In this document: piece after piece, positions 1-7,485 of the stretch
Numbering within the stretch: the stretch's first letter is position 1
Layout of the letters: every line of letters starts with the position of its first letter
Assembly: GCA_002162815.1 (NCBI GenBank)
Contig: MAAT01000005.1
Location: 1-64,000 of the forward strand
Length of the DNA stretch: 64,000 nt
Origin: Gammaproteobacteria bacterium 53_120_T64
Lineage (GTDB): Bacteria > Pseudomonadota > Gammaproteobacteria > Pseudomonadales > Porticoccaceae
Direction: 5' to 3'
Position numbers and translations under genes: made by a program
The notes under the pieces: generated by a model
The model's input: the letters and a program-made list of their open reading frames with translations, nothing else
What the model was told of the DNA's origin: nothing
Database searches by the model: none

Positions 1-93
1 ATGCTGATTGTGGGTGCCGCTATGCGTAAGTTAGTTCACCTAATCTATGGCGTTTTAAAAAATGGCGAGCCATTTGATGTGAATTTTACTTGA
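1..93 (+). mobile_element. IS110-family transposase, C-terminal end (partial)
   Basis: The window opens inside an open frame that ends in TGA at 91-93. The 30 visible residues contain AAMRKLVHLIYGVLKNGEPF, which I recognise as the C-terminal signature of IS110/IS116/IS902 transposases (Transposase_20 domain). These enzymes recombine DNA through a DEDD-type site plus a serine and are guided by an RNA encoded in the element's own non-coding end. The catalytic part lies upstream of the window, so intactness cannot be judged. The in-frame ATG at position 1 is an accident of the window edge. The base composition is AT-richer than the core genes to the right. Confidence 0.75.
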
Positions 94-289
94 TTGTTAA
101 GACGGTATCTGACCCTGACCCTTTCTGACCCTATTACACTATTAATGAAGACAAGAGAGGAAGCGAGGGCTGATATCAGGAAAAACGGTCATGCTAAGAA
201 GCTTAAGTAAGTGCCATTCGTATCTGACCCTACTTGCTATTTTCTGGTTAGTGATTCTTGATCGAAAAACATGGGCCTTTTTATTATTA
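94..289. other. non-coding flank of the IS110 element with repeated GTATCTGACCCT
   Basis: No convincing gene is seen here. The 12-mer GTATCTGACCCT occurs exactly at 105-116 and 220-231, and the core GACCCT occurs four times (111-116, 117-122, 127-132, 226-231). Such repeated GGGTCAG-type strings look like a mobile-element end or a REP-like target. If the transposase belongs to the IS1111 branch, the guide RNA would lie on this side of it. Where the element ends is not determined. Confidence 0.4.
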
Positions 290-445
290 TTAAAAAATAA
301 TAACTGATAGAATAATAAGTACAAAAATTCCTATTGGTATGGCATAAAAACACCCAATTAATGTATCATCAGATGCAGGGTCTTCGTTGAATAATGTCCA
401 TATAGACGCAATAATAAATAAAACAATAATTAACAATATATGCAT
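290..445 (-). CDS. putative small two-helix membrane protein (51 aa)
   Basis: A 51-codon frame opens with ATG at 445-443 and ends with TAA at 292-290. It is almost entirely hydrophobic. Residues 3-18 (ILLIIVLFIIASIWTL) look like one membrane helix, a short acidic loop NEDPASDD follows, and residues 36-51 look like a second helix. The ribosome site is weak (TGGA about 9 bases upstream). It lies just downstream of, and on the same strand as, the broken HNH nuclease gene and shares its AT-rich composition, so the two may have arrived together. I know no family for it. It could be a chance frame in AT-rich DNA, where hydrophobic codons are common. Confidence 0.35.
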   Translation of the reverse strand: MHILLIIVLFIIASIWTLFNEDPASDDTLIGCFYAIPIGIFVLIILSVIIF

Positions 446-465
446 GATTTCAATCCAAGATATAA

Positions 466-1245
466 TTATTCTTTTTTAAAGATATGTAACCTATGATAAT
501 TTAAATAAATTTTGTTTTTATCTTTAATTAATACGCTCATATTTTTCGATATTCCAAGAACCTTATACTCTAGTAACTCATCCGAGATAAGAATATTTCC
601 CGATTGATCAAAAGAAATAAATCATAAATCAAAGGCCTTATCCAAATTTGGCAGGAGTAATAAGCCATTATATGGGTCAAGACGTTCTTGATTGGTTGAC
701 TTGCTCCAAGGTTTAATGTGTGATGCAACAAGAAGTGGGTAATTATTGCTTTGCGTTACAGAGCACGCCCCCCATAGCTTAAGTAGCCCCTCTCTAAACT
801 TTCCTTGTCCAATTCTACTCTGAATCAAACTGCTTTTTTCGGTACTGTCAATGTGCGGATGTTCTATAATTTCTTGTATATCGTTAGTTATTTGTTCTGT
901 TGGAAAGTTTTTAGTCTTGTTAGAAAAAATGTTGCTAAATTCTTTAACTATTTTACAAGCATTTTCATATGAAACCTTGCGCCATTCGTTGTGGTTACCT
1001 GAGGACAGAGATGGTGAACTAATAAGCTGTTTTACAAAACTGCCCATATCAACGGTTAGGTCACCAGTTGTGGTAATAGTAAATGTTCCGGTGCGTTGAG
1101 TTATAGCTAGCCATAAGCTAGCCGTTTCACTATTGGGTTTTCGTAATCTGTATCGTGAAGGTGTTTCTTTGTAATCTTGCCAGTTAATAGGGTAGCTATT
1201 TAGTAAGGTTTCTATACGTTTTTTTTGTTCGGTTAGAGTTTGCAT
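466..1245 (-). pseudogene. HNH endonuclease-like protein interrupted by an in-frame TGA
   Basis: The frame starts with ATG at 1245 and runs 207 codons to a TGA at 624-622. It ends in the heart of an HNH_2-type nuclease domain: a Cys (ACSVT), then VASHIKPW, then DPYNGLLLLPNLDKAFDL. Reading on past the TGA in the same frame gives FISFDQSGNILISDELL and further sequence to TAA at 468-466. This is the ending expected for the family, where the conserved FD is followed by a short residue and ISFD. The gene is therefore best read as a 258-residue protein with one nonsense codon. The N-terminal 150 residues are not recognised. It is AT-rich compared with the core genes. A sequencing error would also explain the TGA. 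Confidence 0.7.
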
Positions 1246-1348
1246 TATTGAACCTAACTTAATGAAGCATAAGAGTTAACGATACAGAATCAGGAATTTA
1301 GCAATTAGATAGATTCTGTTTAAAACACTGGGTTAGACTGAAAGATTG

Positions 1349-1789
1349 CTACGCACTACCCGCCCGCTCTTTATTAAGCCCCTCAAGCCTCCCCCTAACC
1401 TGCTCCAACGAATACCCTGCCTTAGCCGCCGTCGCCAATAATTCATCGGCGCTCTGGTTTTTCGCCTGAGAAAGCATCCATAAAATAGTACAACGAGTAC
1501 CCGTTCGGCAGTGGGCGAAAATTGGCCCGTCGTTATTAGCAATAGTGTTGCCAAAGTTTTCGACGTCTTCATCCGTTATTGCTGTACCAACCACGGGCTG
1601 GTAAATATATTCAATACCGTGGGCCTTCGCTTCCGCTTCAATTTCCGCTGCCAGTGGTTGGTCTTCACCTTCGCCATCGGGTCGATTATTAAGAATCACT
1701 TTAAAACCCTGGGCGGCGATGGCGGCAATATCGTCTTTGCTAATTTGGCTGGCGACGTGAAGCTGTGGCGTGAGTTGTTTGTTATCCAT
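1349..1789 (-). CDS. TIGR01244/DUF442-family phosphatase-like protein
   Basis: This 146-residue protein belongs to the beta-lactamase-hydrolase-like, dual-specificity-phosphatase-like family (DUF442/TIGR01244), often fused to or placed near sulfur dioxygenases and rhodaneses. The N-terminal half reads like the family (LHVASQISKDDIAAIAAQGF, then NNRPDGE). The signature loop HCRTGTRC near residues 93-100 places the Cys four residues before Arg (CX4R), not five as in classical HCX5R phosphatases. That spacing is usual for this family. The substrate is unknown; links to sulfide metabolism are by association only. It lies 56 bases downstream of hexR on the same strand and may be cotranscribed with it. 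Confidence 0.75.
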   Translation of the reverse strand: MDNKQLTPQLHVASQISKDDIAAIAAQGFKVILNNRPDGEGEDQPLAAEIEAEAKAHGIEYIYQPVVGTAITDEDVENFGNTIANNDGPIFAHCRTGTRCTILWMLSQAKNQSADELLATAAKAGYSLEQVRGRLEGLNKERAGSA

Positions 1790-1845
1790 TTTTTGTTCTC
1801 TTTTTTTTGGCGGAGTGGACCTGTGCTAATTAAACAGGCGCTAGC

Positions 1846-2700
1846 TTAACTGTCTTTTAAACGCAGGCTGTCGAGGTTTTTCTGCAGCAGTTGCAGGTGT
1901 TCTTCAAGCTGGGGGCCTTTCTGTTGGGCAACGCCGATGGCCAGTACGTCGATAACCGCGAGGTGGGCGATGCGCGATGACAGGGGCGTGTAAATTTGGA
2001 TGTCTTCTTTCACATCAATGGTAATGGGGATGGTCGCGGCCTCGGCCACCGGTGACTGGCTGGGTGCCAGGGCGATGACTTTTGCGCCCCGGGTTTTGAC
2101 CAGTGCTATGGAGTCGAGCAGGGCTTTGGTGCGTCCCGATTGTGAAAAGGCGACGACCACGTCATCGGGCGAGAGAGAGGTCGCCGACATGTTTTGCAGG
2201 TGGGGGTCGGAGTAGGCGGCGGTCGCCAGCTGTAAACGGAAGAAGCGATGCTGTGCATCAAAGGCCACGGCGGCGGAGGCCCCAAAGCCGTAGAACTCCA
2301 CCCGCTTGGCGGCGCACAGTGCCTGCACAGCGCGGTCGAGCATTTCAAGATCGAGGTTGTCGCGTACCTTTAATAAGCTATCGACGGTGGAGTCGAAGAC
2401 TTTAAAGGAGTACTCGGCGGTGGAGTCGCTGTCGGTGACGGCAATTTGGCCAATGCTGGGGCTGGATGCGAGCTGTTGGGCGAGGGCGAGCTTAAAGTCT
2501 TGAAAGCCATCGCAACCCACGGCGCGACAAAAGCGCACCACGGTGGGCTCGCTGACCTCGGCCTGTTCGGCGAGGTCGACAATGCGCATGCGGATCACTT
2601 CGTCGGGCTGGGTCAGCACAAACTGCCCGACCTTGCGCTCGGATTTGCGCATCGCCTGGAGTTCATTGCTGATGGTCTGTGTCAGTGCTGCGGGCTTCAC
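1846..2700 (-). CDS. hexR: HexR-type RpiR-family transcriptional regulator
   Basis: The protein (284 aa) has the RpiR layout: an N-terminal helix-turn-helix (about residues 40-77, LAEQAEVSEPTVVRFCRAVG) and a C-terminal SIS sugar-phosphate-binding domain (about 125-255, with YGFGASAAVAFD and FSQSGRTKALLDS). HexR represses or activates central carbon genes (zwf, edd, gap, Entner-Doudoroff pathway) and releases DNA on binding 2-keto-3-deoxy-6-phosphogluconate. In many relatives hexR is divergent from zwf; here uvrD lies on the other side, so it is detached from its usual targets. The call rests on overall similarity to Pseudomonas/Shewanella HexR. A paralogous RpiR regulator is the alternative. 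Confidence 0.8.
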   Translation of the reverse strand: MKPAALTQTISNELQAMRKSERKVGQFVLTQPDEVIRMRIVDLAEQAEVSEPTVVRFCRAVGCDGFQDFKLALAQQLASSPSIGQIAVTDSDSTAEYSFKVFDSTVDSLLKVRDNLDLEMLDRAVQALCAAKRVEFYGFGASAAVAFDAQHRFFRLQLATAAYSDPHLQNMSATSLSPDDVVVAFSQSGRTKALLDSIALVKTRGAKVIALAPSQSPVAEAATIPITIDVKEDIQIYTPLSSRIAHLAVIDVLAIGVAQQKGPQLEEHLQLLQKNLDSLRLKDS

Positions 2701-3096
2701 GGTCGATCTCCGTTTTTGATCCCGACAAAGTGTAAATTATTTATCGGAGAAAGTATTTTTATCGGTATTGATTGAAGTTGTGTCAGCGAAGAAGACTCTT
2801 TGCTCGAGACACGCTGTAAATACGTATCTGTACGCTCGGTTGTGGCCACCTGCGTTGCCTCAAGCACCTACTTTTGGCACTCTACCTCCGGCATCCATGC
2901 AGTCGACTGTGTCGGCTTCCCTCGGTAATTGCTCCTGCATTACTCTACCGCCTGCATCGCCCCAAGGCGCCTATTTTTGGCCATGCAGTTGTGCCTCCTA
3001 CGGTCACGAGCAAAGAGCATCCCTTGCGGCTACTTGTACGGTGAGTAATTGAAACGTGGTATAGCAACTATCGACAAGGCTTGGTGAGGAATCTGC
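2701..3096. repeat. hexR-uvrD intergenic region with repeat-like sequence
   Basis: There is no credible gene in this stretch. The open frame from 2768 to 3052 has a low-complexity Pro/Ser/Cys/Ala-rich product typical of non-coding DNA. The stretch from about 2798 (CTCGAGACACGCTGTAAATA) resembles dispersed intergenic repeats I know from related gammaproteobacteria. Two imperfect direct copies are visible inside it: 2849-2880 and 2951-2982 share CCTGC, GCC, CAAG and CCTA-TTTTTGGC in the same order. TGTAAATTATTTATC at 2731-2745 weakly resembles a HexR box (half-site TGTAA) and could serve autoregulation. Confidence 0.45.
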
Positions 3097-3102
3097 TAGA
3101 AT
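3094..3102 (+). promoter_or_regulatory. candidate extended -10 element of uvrD
   Basis: TGCTAGAAT fits an extended -10 (TGN followed by TAGAAT). A start about 7 bases downstream would fall within a few bases of the uvrD ATG at 3112, giving a nearly leaderless mRNA. No Shine-Dalgarno sequence is seen before that ATG, which agrees. No good -35 is found at 17 bases; TCGACA at 3071-3076 is 20 bases away. No LexA box was found. Confidence 0.4.
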
Positions 3103-3111
3103 CCTGCGCCT

Positions 3112-5265
3112 ATGGATGTTACCTCAATAATAGATAGTCTTAACCCTGCCCAACGCGAGGCGGTGACCAGTGCCGACCCTTATCAGTTGGTGTTGGCTGG
3201 TGCCGGTAGTGGCAAAACCCGGGTGCTGGTGCACCGTATTGCCTGGCTGATGCAGGTTGAGGGTTTGTCGCCCTATCAAATACTCTCGGTGACCTTTACC
3301 AATAAAGCGGCCCGCGAAATGCGCGAGCGCATTTCCGACCTGATTGGTTTTGCGCCCCAGGGGATGTGGGTCGGCACCTTTCACGGCCTCGCCCATCGGT
3401 TGCTGAAAATGCATTGGCGCGATGCGGATTTGCCCGAGGGTTTTCAAATACTCGACGCCGACGACCAGCTGCGTGTCATCAAGCGGGTGTATACCGCCTT
3501 GAATATGGACACGGAGAAGTGGCCGCCCCGTCAGGCGCAGTGGTATATCAACGAGCAGAAAGACGAGGGCCTGCGTGCCGCCCATATTCAGCAAAGCCCC
3601 GATCCTTTTACAGTGGCGATGCTGCAAATTTATCGCGGCTATGAAGAGGCTTGCCAGCGCGGTGGCCTGGTGGATTTTGGCGAGTTGTTATTGCGCGCCC
3701 ACGAACTGTGGCTGCATAAGCCGGCGCTACTGGCCCACTATCAAGACCGTTTTCAGCATATTTTGGTGGATGAGTTTCAAGACACCAACGGCATTCAATA
3801 CGCTTGGCTGCGGGTGCTGGCGGGTAATACGTTGGGCATGACGGCGGTCGGTGACGACGACCAGTCTATCTATGGCTGGCGCGGTGCCAAGATTGAAAAC
3901 ATTCAAAATTACACCCACGATTTTGAGGGTGTTACTACGGTGCGGCTGGAACAAAATTACCGCTCCACCGCGACCATATTAAAAGCTGCCAACGGGGTGA
4001 TCTCCCAAAACGCCAATCGCCTGGGTAAAACCCTGTGGACGGATGCTGAAGGCGGTGAGAAGTTGTCGTTGTACGCCGGCTTCAACGAGCAGGACGAGGC
4101 GCGCTTTATTGGCGAGCGCATTCAGGACTGGGTCGCGAAAGGCAATATGCGCAGCGCTGTGGCGATACTCTATCGCTCCAATGCCCAGTCGCGCATTCTT
4201 GAAGAAGCCCTGCTGCGCTTACAGATTCCCTATCGTATTTACGGTGGCCATCGCTTTTACGAGCGGCTCGAAATCAAGAATGCCCTGGCCTATTTGCGCC
4301 TATTAATGAACCGCCACGACGATGCCGCCTTTGAGCGGGTGATTAATACCCCCACGCGCGGCATTGGCGATAAAACCGTACAGCGTTTGCGTGACACGGC
4401 GCGGGCGGCGCAGCAGTCGATGTGGGCAGCGGCCGAAAGCGAGGTCGAAAATTTACCGGCCCGAGCCAGTAATGCGGTGCGTGGCTTTTTGGCGATGGTT
4501 AGCGAGTTGGCCGAGGACTATCAAAATCTCGGTCTCGATGAATTGACCGACCAAGTACTCGAGGCATCGGGCCTGCTGGAGTTTTATCGCCGCGAGAAAG
4601 GTGAGCGCGGCCAGACCCGGGTCGAAAACCTTGAAGAATTGATCAATGCCTGTCGGGCCTACGACGCGCCCGACCCCGATAGCCCCGCCCTGCCCCAGTT
4701 TATTGATGAGGCGGTACTCGATGCCGGTGAGCGCCAGGCCGAAAGCGATGAGGATGCGATTCAGTTGATGACCCTGCACTCGGCTAAGGGTTTAGAGTTC
4801 CCCCTGGTATTTATGGCCGGTATGGAGGAAAACCTCTTTCCCCATAAAATGTCACTGGAAGAATCCGGTCGTCTCGAAGAGGAGCGCCGCCTGTGTTATG
4901 TCGGCATTACTCGGGCGATGCAAAAACTCTACCTGACTTACGCCGAAACACGGCGGCTCTACGGCCAGGAAAGCTATAACCGGGTGTCGCGCTTTATTCG
5001 CGATATTCCCAGTGATGTACTCGAAGAAGTGCGGCTCTCGGCGAATGTCTCCAAGCCGACCAGCTTTGCGAAAAAAGCCACGCTGAGTGATGAGGGTACG
5101 GGCTCAGGTTTGGCACTCGGCCAGCAGGTGAAACACAAGATATTTGGCGAGGGTGTGATTCTCAGTTTTGAGGGCAACGGCGCCAATGGTCGCGTGCAGG
5201 TTAAGTTTGTCAATGAAGGCACCAAGTGGATGGTGCTGCAATACGCGAAGCTACAGCCTGCATAA
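3112..5265 (+). CDS. uvrD: DNA helicase II (UvrD)
   Basis: This superfamily 1A 3'-5' helicase acts in nucleotide excision repair, mismatch repair and removal of RecA filaments. At 717 residues it matches the usual 720. Motifs appear in order: Walker A AGAGSGKT at residues 29-36, TFTNKAAREM, the Walker B region LVDEFQDTN, GDDDQSIYGWRGA (motif III), TLHSAKGLEFPLVF (motif V) and YVGITRA (motif VI). The C-terminus carries the Tudor-like RNA-polymerase-binding domain (about 665-717, beginning GQQVKHKIFGEG). The N-terminus MDVTSIIDSLNPAQREAV aligns with E. coli UvrD, which supports the ATG at 3112 despite the lack of a ribosome site. It stands alone, divergent from hexR. Confidence 0.95.
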   Translation: MDVTSIIDSLNPAQREAVTSADPYQLVLAGAGSGKTRVLVHRIAWLMQVEGLSPYQILSVTFTNKAAREMRERISDLIGFAPQGMWVGTFHGLAHRLLKMHWRDADLPEGFQILDADDQLRVIKRVYTALNMDTEKWPPRQAQWYINEQKDEGLRAAHIQQSPDPFTVAMLQIYRGYEEACQRGGLVDFGELLLRAHELWLHKPALLAHYQDRFQHILVDEFQDTNGIQYAWLRVLAGNTLGMTAVGDDDQSIYGWRGAKIENIQNYTHDFEGVTTVRLEQNYRSTATILKAANGVISQNANRLGKTLWTDAEGGEKLSLYAGFNEQDEARFIGERIQDWVAKGNMRSAVAILYRSNAQSRILEEALLRLQIPYRIYGGHRFYERLEIKNALAYLRLLMNRHDDAAFERVINTPTRGIGDKTVQRLRDTARAAQQSMWAAAESEVENLPARASNAVRGFLAMVSELAEDYQNLGLDELTDQVLEASGLLEFYRREKGERGQTRVENLEELINACRAYDAPDPDSPALPQFIDEAVLDAGERQAESDEDAIQLMTLHSAKGLEFPLVFMAGMEENLFPHKMSLEESGRLEEERRLCYVGITRAMQKLYLTYAETRRLYGQESYNRVSRFIRDIPSDVLEEVRLSANVSKPTSFAKKATLSDEGTGSGLALGQQVKHKIFGEGVILSFEGNGANGRVQVKFVNEGTKWMVLQYAKLQPA

Positions 5266-5406
5266 GAGACCTTCGCACGAGAGCCATTTTGCTCCCATGC
5301 TGCGTTAAAAAAGTGCTCAATCGGTCATTTACAAATTGTAAACTCCCTCTCTGCGCGCTTTTTTGCCTTGCCTGAAAGCAAAATCATCTCTCGTGCAAAG
5401 GCCTCT
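5266..5406. repeat. 141-bp imperfect palindromic element after uvrD
   Basis: The element begins at the base after the uvrD stop codon. Its ends are inverted copies: GAGACCTTCGCACGAGAG (5266-5283) pairs with CTCTCGTGCAAAGGCCTC (5388-5405), and TTTTGCT pairs with AGCAAAA further in. The centre is TTTACAA-A-TTGTAAA, with the axis at 5335, and the arms stay complementary with mismatches throughout. The layout is that of a non-autonomous palindromic repeat (MITE- or ERIC-like). It resembles dispersed intergenic repeats in related genomes. As RNA it would form one long hairpin and may protect or end the uvrD transcript. Confidence 0.6.
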
Positions 5407-5445
5407 ACAAGTAGCATAATTAATAAAAAGTAAGGTGATGAAAAA

Positions 5446-6567
5446 ATGATAAAAAAGTTAGCAATCAGTGCCCTTGTGCTTCTATTGGCCGCCTGCGGTG
5501 AACAGCAAGCGGCGACCTCCTCGGAGGGAGCTGCTGCTGTTGCAGAGCAGAAAACCTTTAAGTGGAAGCTGGTCACTACCTGGCCGAAAAATTATCCGGG
5601 TCTCGGCATGGCACCGGAGAATTTCGCCACTCTCATCGACCGCATGAGTCAGGGTCGCCTGAAAATAAAGGTCTATGGTGCCGGGCAAATGGTGCCTGCG
5701 CTGGAAGTTTTTGATGCGGTCTCTCAGGGCACGGCGGAGATGGGCCACGGTGCGGCGTATTACTGGAAGGGCAAAACCCCCGCGTCAGTATTTTTCACCT
5801 CGGTGCCCTTTGGTCTCAATGCCCAGGAAATGAACAGCTGGTTGTATCACGGTGGCGGCATGGAGTTGTGGCGTGAAACCTATGCACCCTTCAATCTCGT
5901 GCCCTTTGCCGCTGGCAACTCCGGGGTGCAAATGGCCGGTTGGTTTAATCGGGAAATCAACAGCCTTGAAGATCTGCAGGGTTTGAAAATGCGTATACCG
6001 GGCATTGGTGGTGAAGTGATTACCCGCGCCGGTGGCGAAGCGGTGACGATTCCCGGCGGTGAGCTCTACACCGCCATGCAAACCGGGGTGATTGATGCCA
6101 CCGAGTGGGTTGGCCCCTATAACGACCTGGCCTTTGGTTTTCATCAGGTGGCGAAGTACTACTATTACCCGGGTTGGCACGAGACGGGTTCGACCCTGGA
6201 GCTGGTTATCAACAAAGATGCCTGGGCGTCTCTGCCCGGTGATTTGCAGGCCATGGTGGAAGCGGCGGCGCGCACGGTGAATCAAGATATGCTCGATGAA
6301 TACACCGCCCGTAACAATGCGGCACTGGTGCAGTTGGTCGACGAACACGGCGTGCAATTGCGACGCTTGCCGGATGATGTGCTGGTGAAGCTGAAGACCC
6401 TCACCGGGGAGGTGCTCGATGAACTCGTTGCCAATGATCCATTGGCGAAGCGGGTGCGTGATTCACTGCAGGTCTTTCAGGCACAGGTGATGGCGTACCA
6501 CGAAATTTCGGAGGAGGCCTACTACCGAGCCCGCCGTTTGGAGACGGAGTCCACAGTGCAGCCATAA
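5446..6567 (+). CDS. TRAP-type substrate-binding lipoprotein (DctP family)
   Basis: The 373-residue protein starts with a lipoprotein signal (residues 1-17, lipobox LLAAC with Cys17), so it should be anchored in the periplasm. The rest is a DctP/TakP-type solute receptor: FKWKLVTTWPKNYPG, a long hinge region, then LKMRIPGIGGEV (Arg in the carboxylate-binding position), and TGVIDATEWVGPYND. These receptors capture organic acids (2-oxo acids, mannitol or similar) for DctQM permeases. No DctQ or DctM gene is present in this window, so it is an orphan receptor here. It has its own ribosome site (AAGGTGATG before ATG). The ligand cannot be named. Confidence 0.8.
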   Translation: MIKKLAISALVLLLAACGEQQAATSSEGAAAVAEQKTFKWKLVTTWPKNYPGLGMAPENFATLIDRMSQGRLKIKVYGAGQMVPALEVFDAVSQGTAEMGHGAAYYWKGKTPASVFFTSVPFGLNAQEMNSWLYHGGGMELWRETYAPFNLVPFAAGNSGVQMAGWFNREINSLEDLQGLKMRIPGIGGEVITRAGGEAVTIPGGELYTAMQTGVIDATEWVGPYNDLAFGFHQVAKYYYYPGWHETGSTLELVINKDAWASLPGDLQAMVEAAARTVNQDMLDEYTARNNAALVQLVDEHGVQLRRLPDDVLVKLKTLTGEVLDELVANDPLAKRVRDSLQVFQAQVMAYHEISEEAYYRARRLETESTVQP

Positions 6568-6647
6568 ACTTTTGTGATTGGCGGTTTTTGCTGTTAAAAA
6601 TAAGGTCTCGTTAAGCCCCTTAATAAGGGGCGCTCAAGGAGTGAGCC

Positions 6648-6860
6648 GTGACCTGCATTGTTTCTATCTTTAAAAATCAATCCCCCTCTTATTATGCCTA
6701 CCGCCGTCCCGGCCCCGTCTCGGAGGGAGCCTGCTTGATGTTGACCTGCATGGGTTTGCACTGGTTTCCGGCTCTACAGTGCTGGACCAATGCGCCGGAC
6801 GATTGGCGGGAAGAGCAGGTACAGATTCTGTTGAATCAGCACGATAGGCGGCGATTTTAA
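6648..6860 (+). CDS. small orphan protein of unknown function (70 aa)
   Basis: The frame starts with GTG at 6648, six bases after a strong ribosome site AAGGAG (6636-6641), and is followed within a few bases by a terminator-like hairpin. The arrangement suggests a real small gene. The protein has three Cys (residues 3, 29, 34 by my count, with a fourth near 45) and three Trp. A short hydrophobic middle (CLMLTCMGLHWFPALQCW) is followed by an acidic then basic tail ending DRRRF. No signal peptide or known domain is seen. It lies between the TRAP receptor gene and a convergent VOC gene, with no clear partner. It could be lineage-specific. Confidence 0.5.
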   Translation: MTCIVSIFKNQSPSYYAYRRPGPVSEGACLMLTCMGLHWFPALQCWTNAPDDWREEQVQILLNQHDRRRF

Positions 6861-6865
6861 GGCGA

Positions 6866-6898
6866 AAGCCCAGCCCTGCTTAAACAGGGCTTGGGCTT
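6866..6898. terminator. hairpin between the small ORF and the convergent VOC gene
   Basis: AAGCCCAGCCCTG (6866-6878) pairs with CAGGGCTTGGGCTT (6885-6898) around a six-base loop with one bulged base. It lies between convergent genes and can serve both strands. The T-tract is short, so it is a weak intrinsic terminator. Confidence 0.6.
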
Positions 6899-6917
6899 GT
6901 TGCTAGCAGGTAAGTGC

Positions 6918-7418
6918 TTACTTGCCATGCTGCTTGCGGTAATCCTGTACTTCAGTGGCCGTTGGCAGCTGCATTAGCTCAATCATAATACCGTCGGGAT
7001 CTTCAAAAATAATGGCCTTCACGGTGCCATAACCCTTCAGTGGTAGATCTAGCGGTTCGGCATAACATTCTATGCCCTTGCTTTGCAGACGCTCGTAAGT
7101 GGTTTGCAGGCTTTCACCGGTGACCTCGAAAGACAGTAGAAATACACCGGGGTCGCCGGGCCTGCTCGGGCCGTTCTGTTTTTCCGCCGGTGGATCAAAT
7201 TCAATCAGTTCAATCTCGCCGACCATACTCTCGCCCTGCTGCAGGATGACGGAGCGGCCAACGGTGCCGGGTTTAAGCTTCAGCAATTTCTCGGTAATGG
7301 TGCCCTCGAGGGGCATATCGAGGGTCAGGTGAAAGCCCAGGACATCGGTGTAAAAAGCGATGGATCGCTCGAGGTTGTTGACGGTGAGTGCAACGTGGTG
7401 AATTTCGCTAATCGCCAT
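6918..7418 (-). CDS. VOC (glyoxalase/dioxygenase-fold) family protein
   Basis: A 166-residue single protein with two beta-alpha-beta-beta-beta modules of the vicinal oxygen chelate fold. It opens [24 protein letters not shown], where the His is the usual first metal ligand, and the second module ends [14 protein letters not shown], where Glu is the usual last ligand. Such proteins isomerise, epimerise or cleave small metabolites using a divalent metal. The substrate cannot be named. It lies 67 bases downstream of the AraC/GlxA-type regulator gene on the same strand and is probably cotranscribed, suggesting a small detoxification or catabolic unit. Confidence 0.8.
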   Translation of the reverse strand: MAISEIHHVALTVNNLERSIAFYTDVLGFHLTLDMPLEGTITEKLLKLKPGTVGRSVILQQGESMVGEIELIEFDPPAEKQNGPSRPGDPGVFLLSFEVTGESLQTTYERLQSKGIECYAEPLDLPLKGYGTVKAIIFEDPDGIMIELMQLPTATEVQDYRKQHGK

Positions 7419-7485
7419 TTTTATTCCTTATTTATAATTGATGGGTTTTTAGTTTATAAGGCCGGGTTGAGCATATACCGCCCCT

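Noticed and set aside
142-324. 60-residue open frame on the minus strand near the IS end
   Set aside because: It runs through the repeat-bearing flank, has no ribosome site and overlaps the likelier 51-codon frame in part.
622-624. TGA in the HNH gene as a selenocysteine codon
   Set aside because: The family has no selenoprotein members known to me, the position is not a catalytic Cys, and no SECIS-like hairpin was noticed.
2731-2745. TGTAAATTATTTATC as a HexR operator
   Set aside because: Only one half-site (TGTAA) fits well, so it is mentioned only within the intergenic entry.
2768-3052. 94-residue open frame between hexR and uvrD
   Set aside because: The product is low-complexity, without domain or ribosome site, and the DNA carries internal repeats.
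3061-3111. LexA box before uvrD
   Set aside because: No CTGT-N8-ACAG-like sequence was found in the upstream region.
5325-5576. 83-residue minus-strand frame across the uvrD-TRAP spacer
   Set aside because: It reads through the palindromic element and the antisense of the lipoprotein signal; no family likeness.
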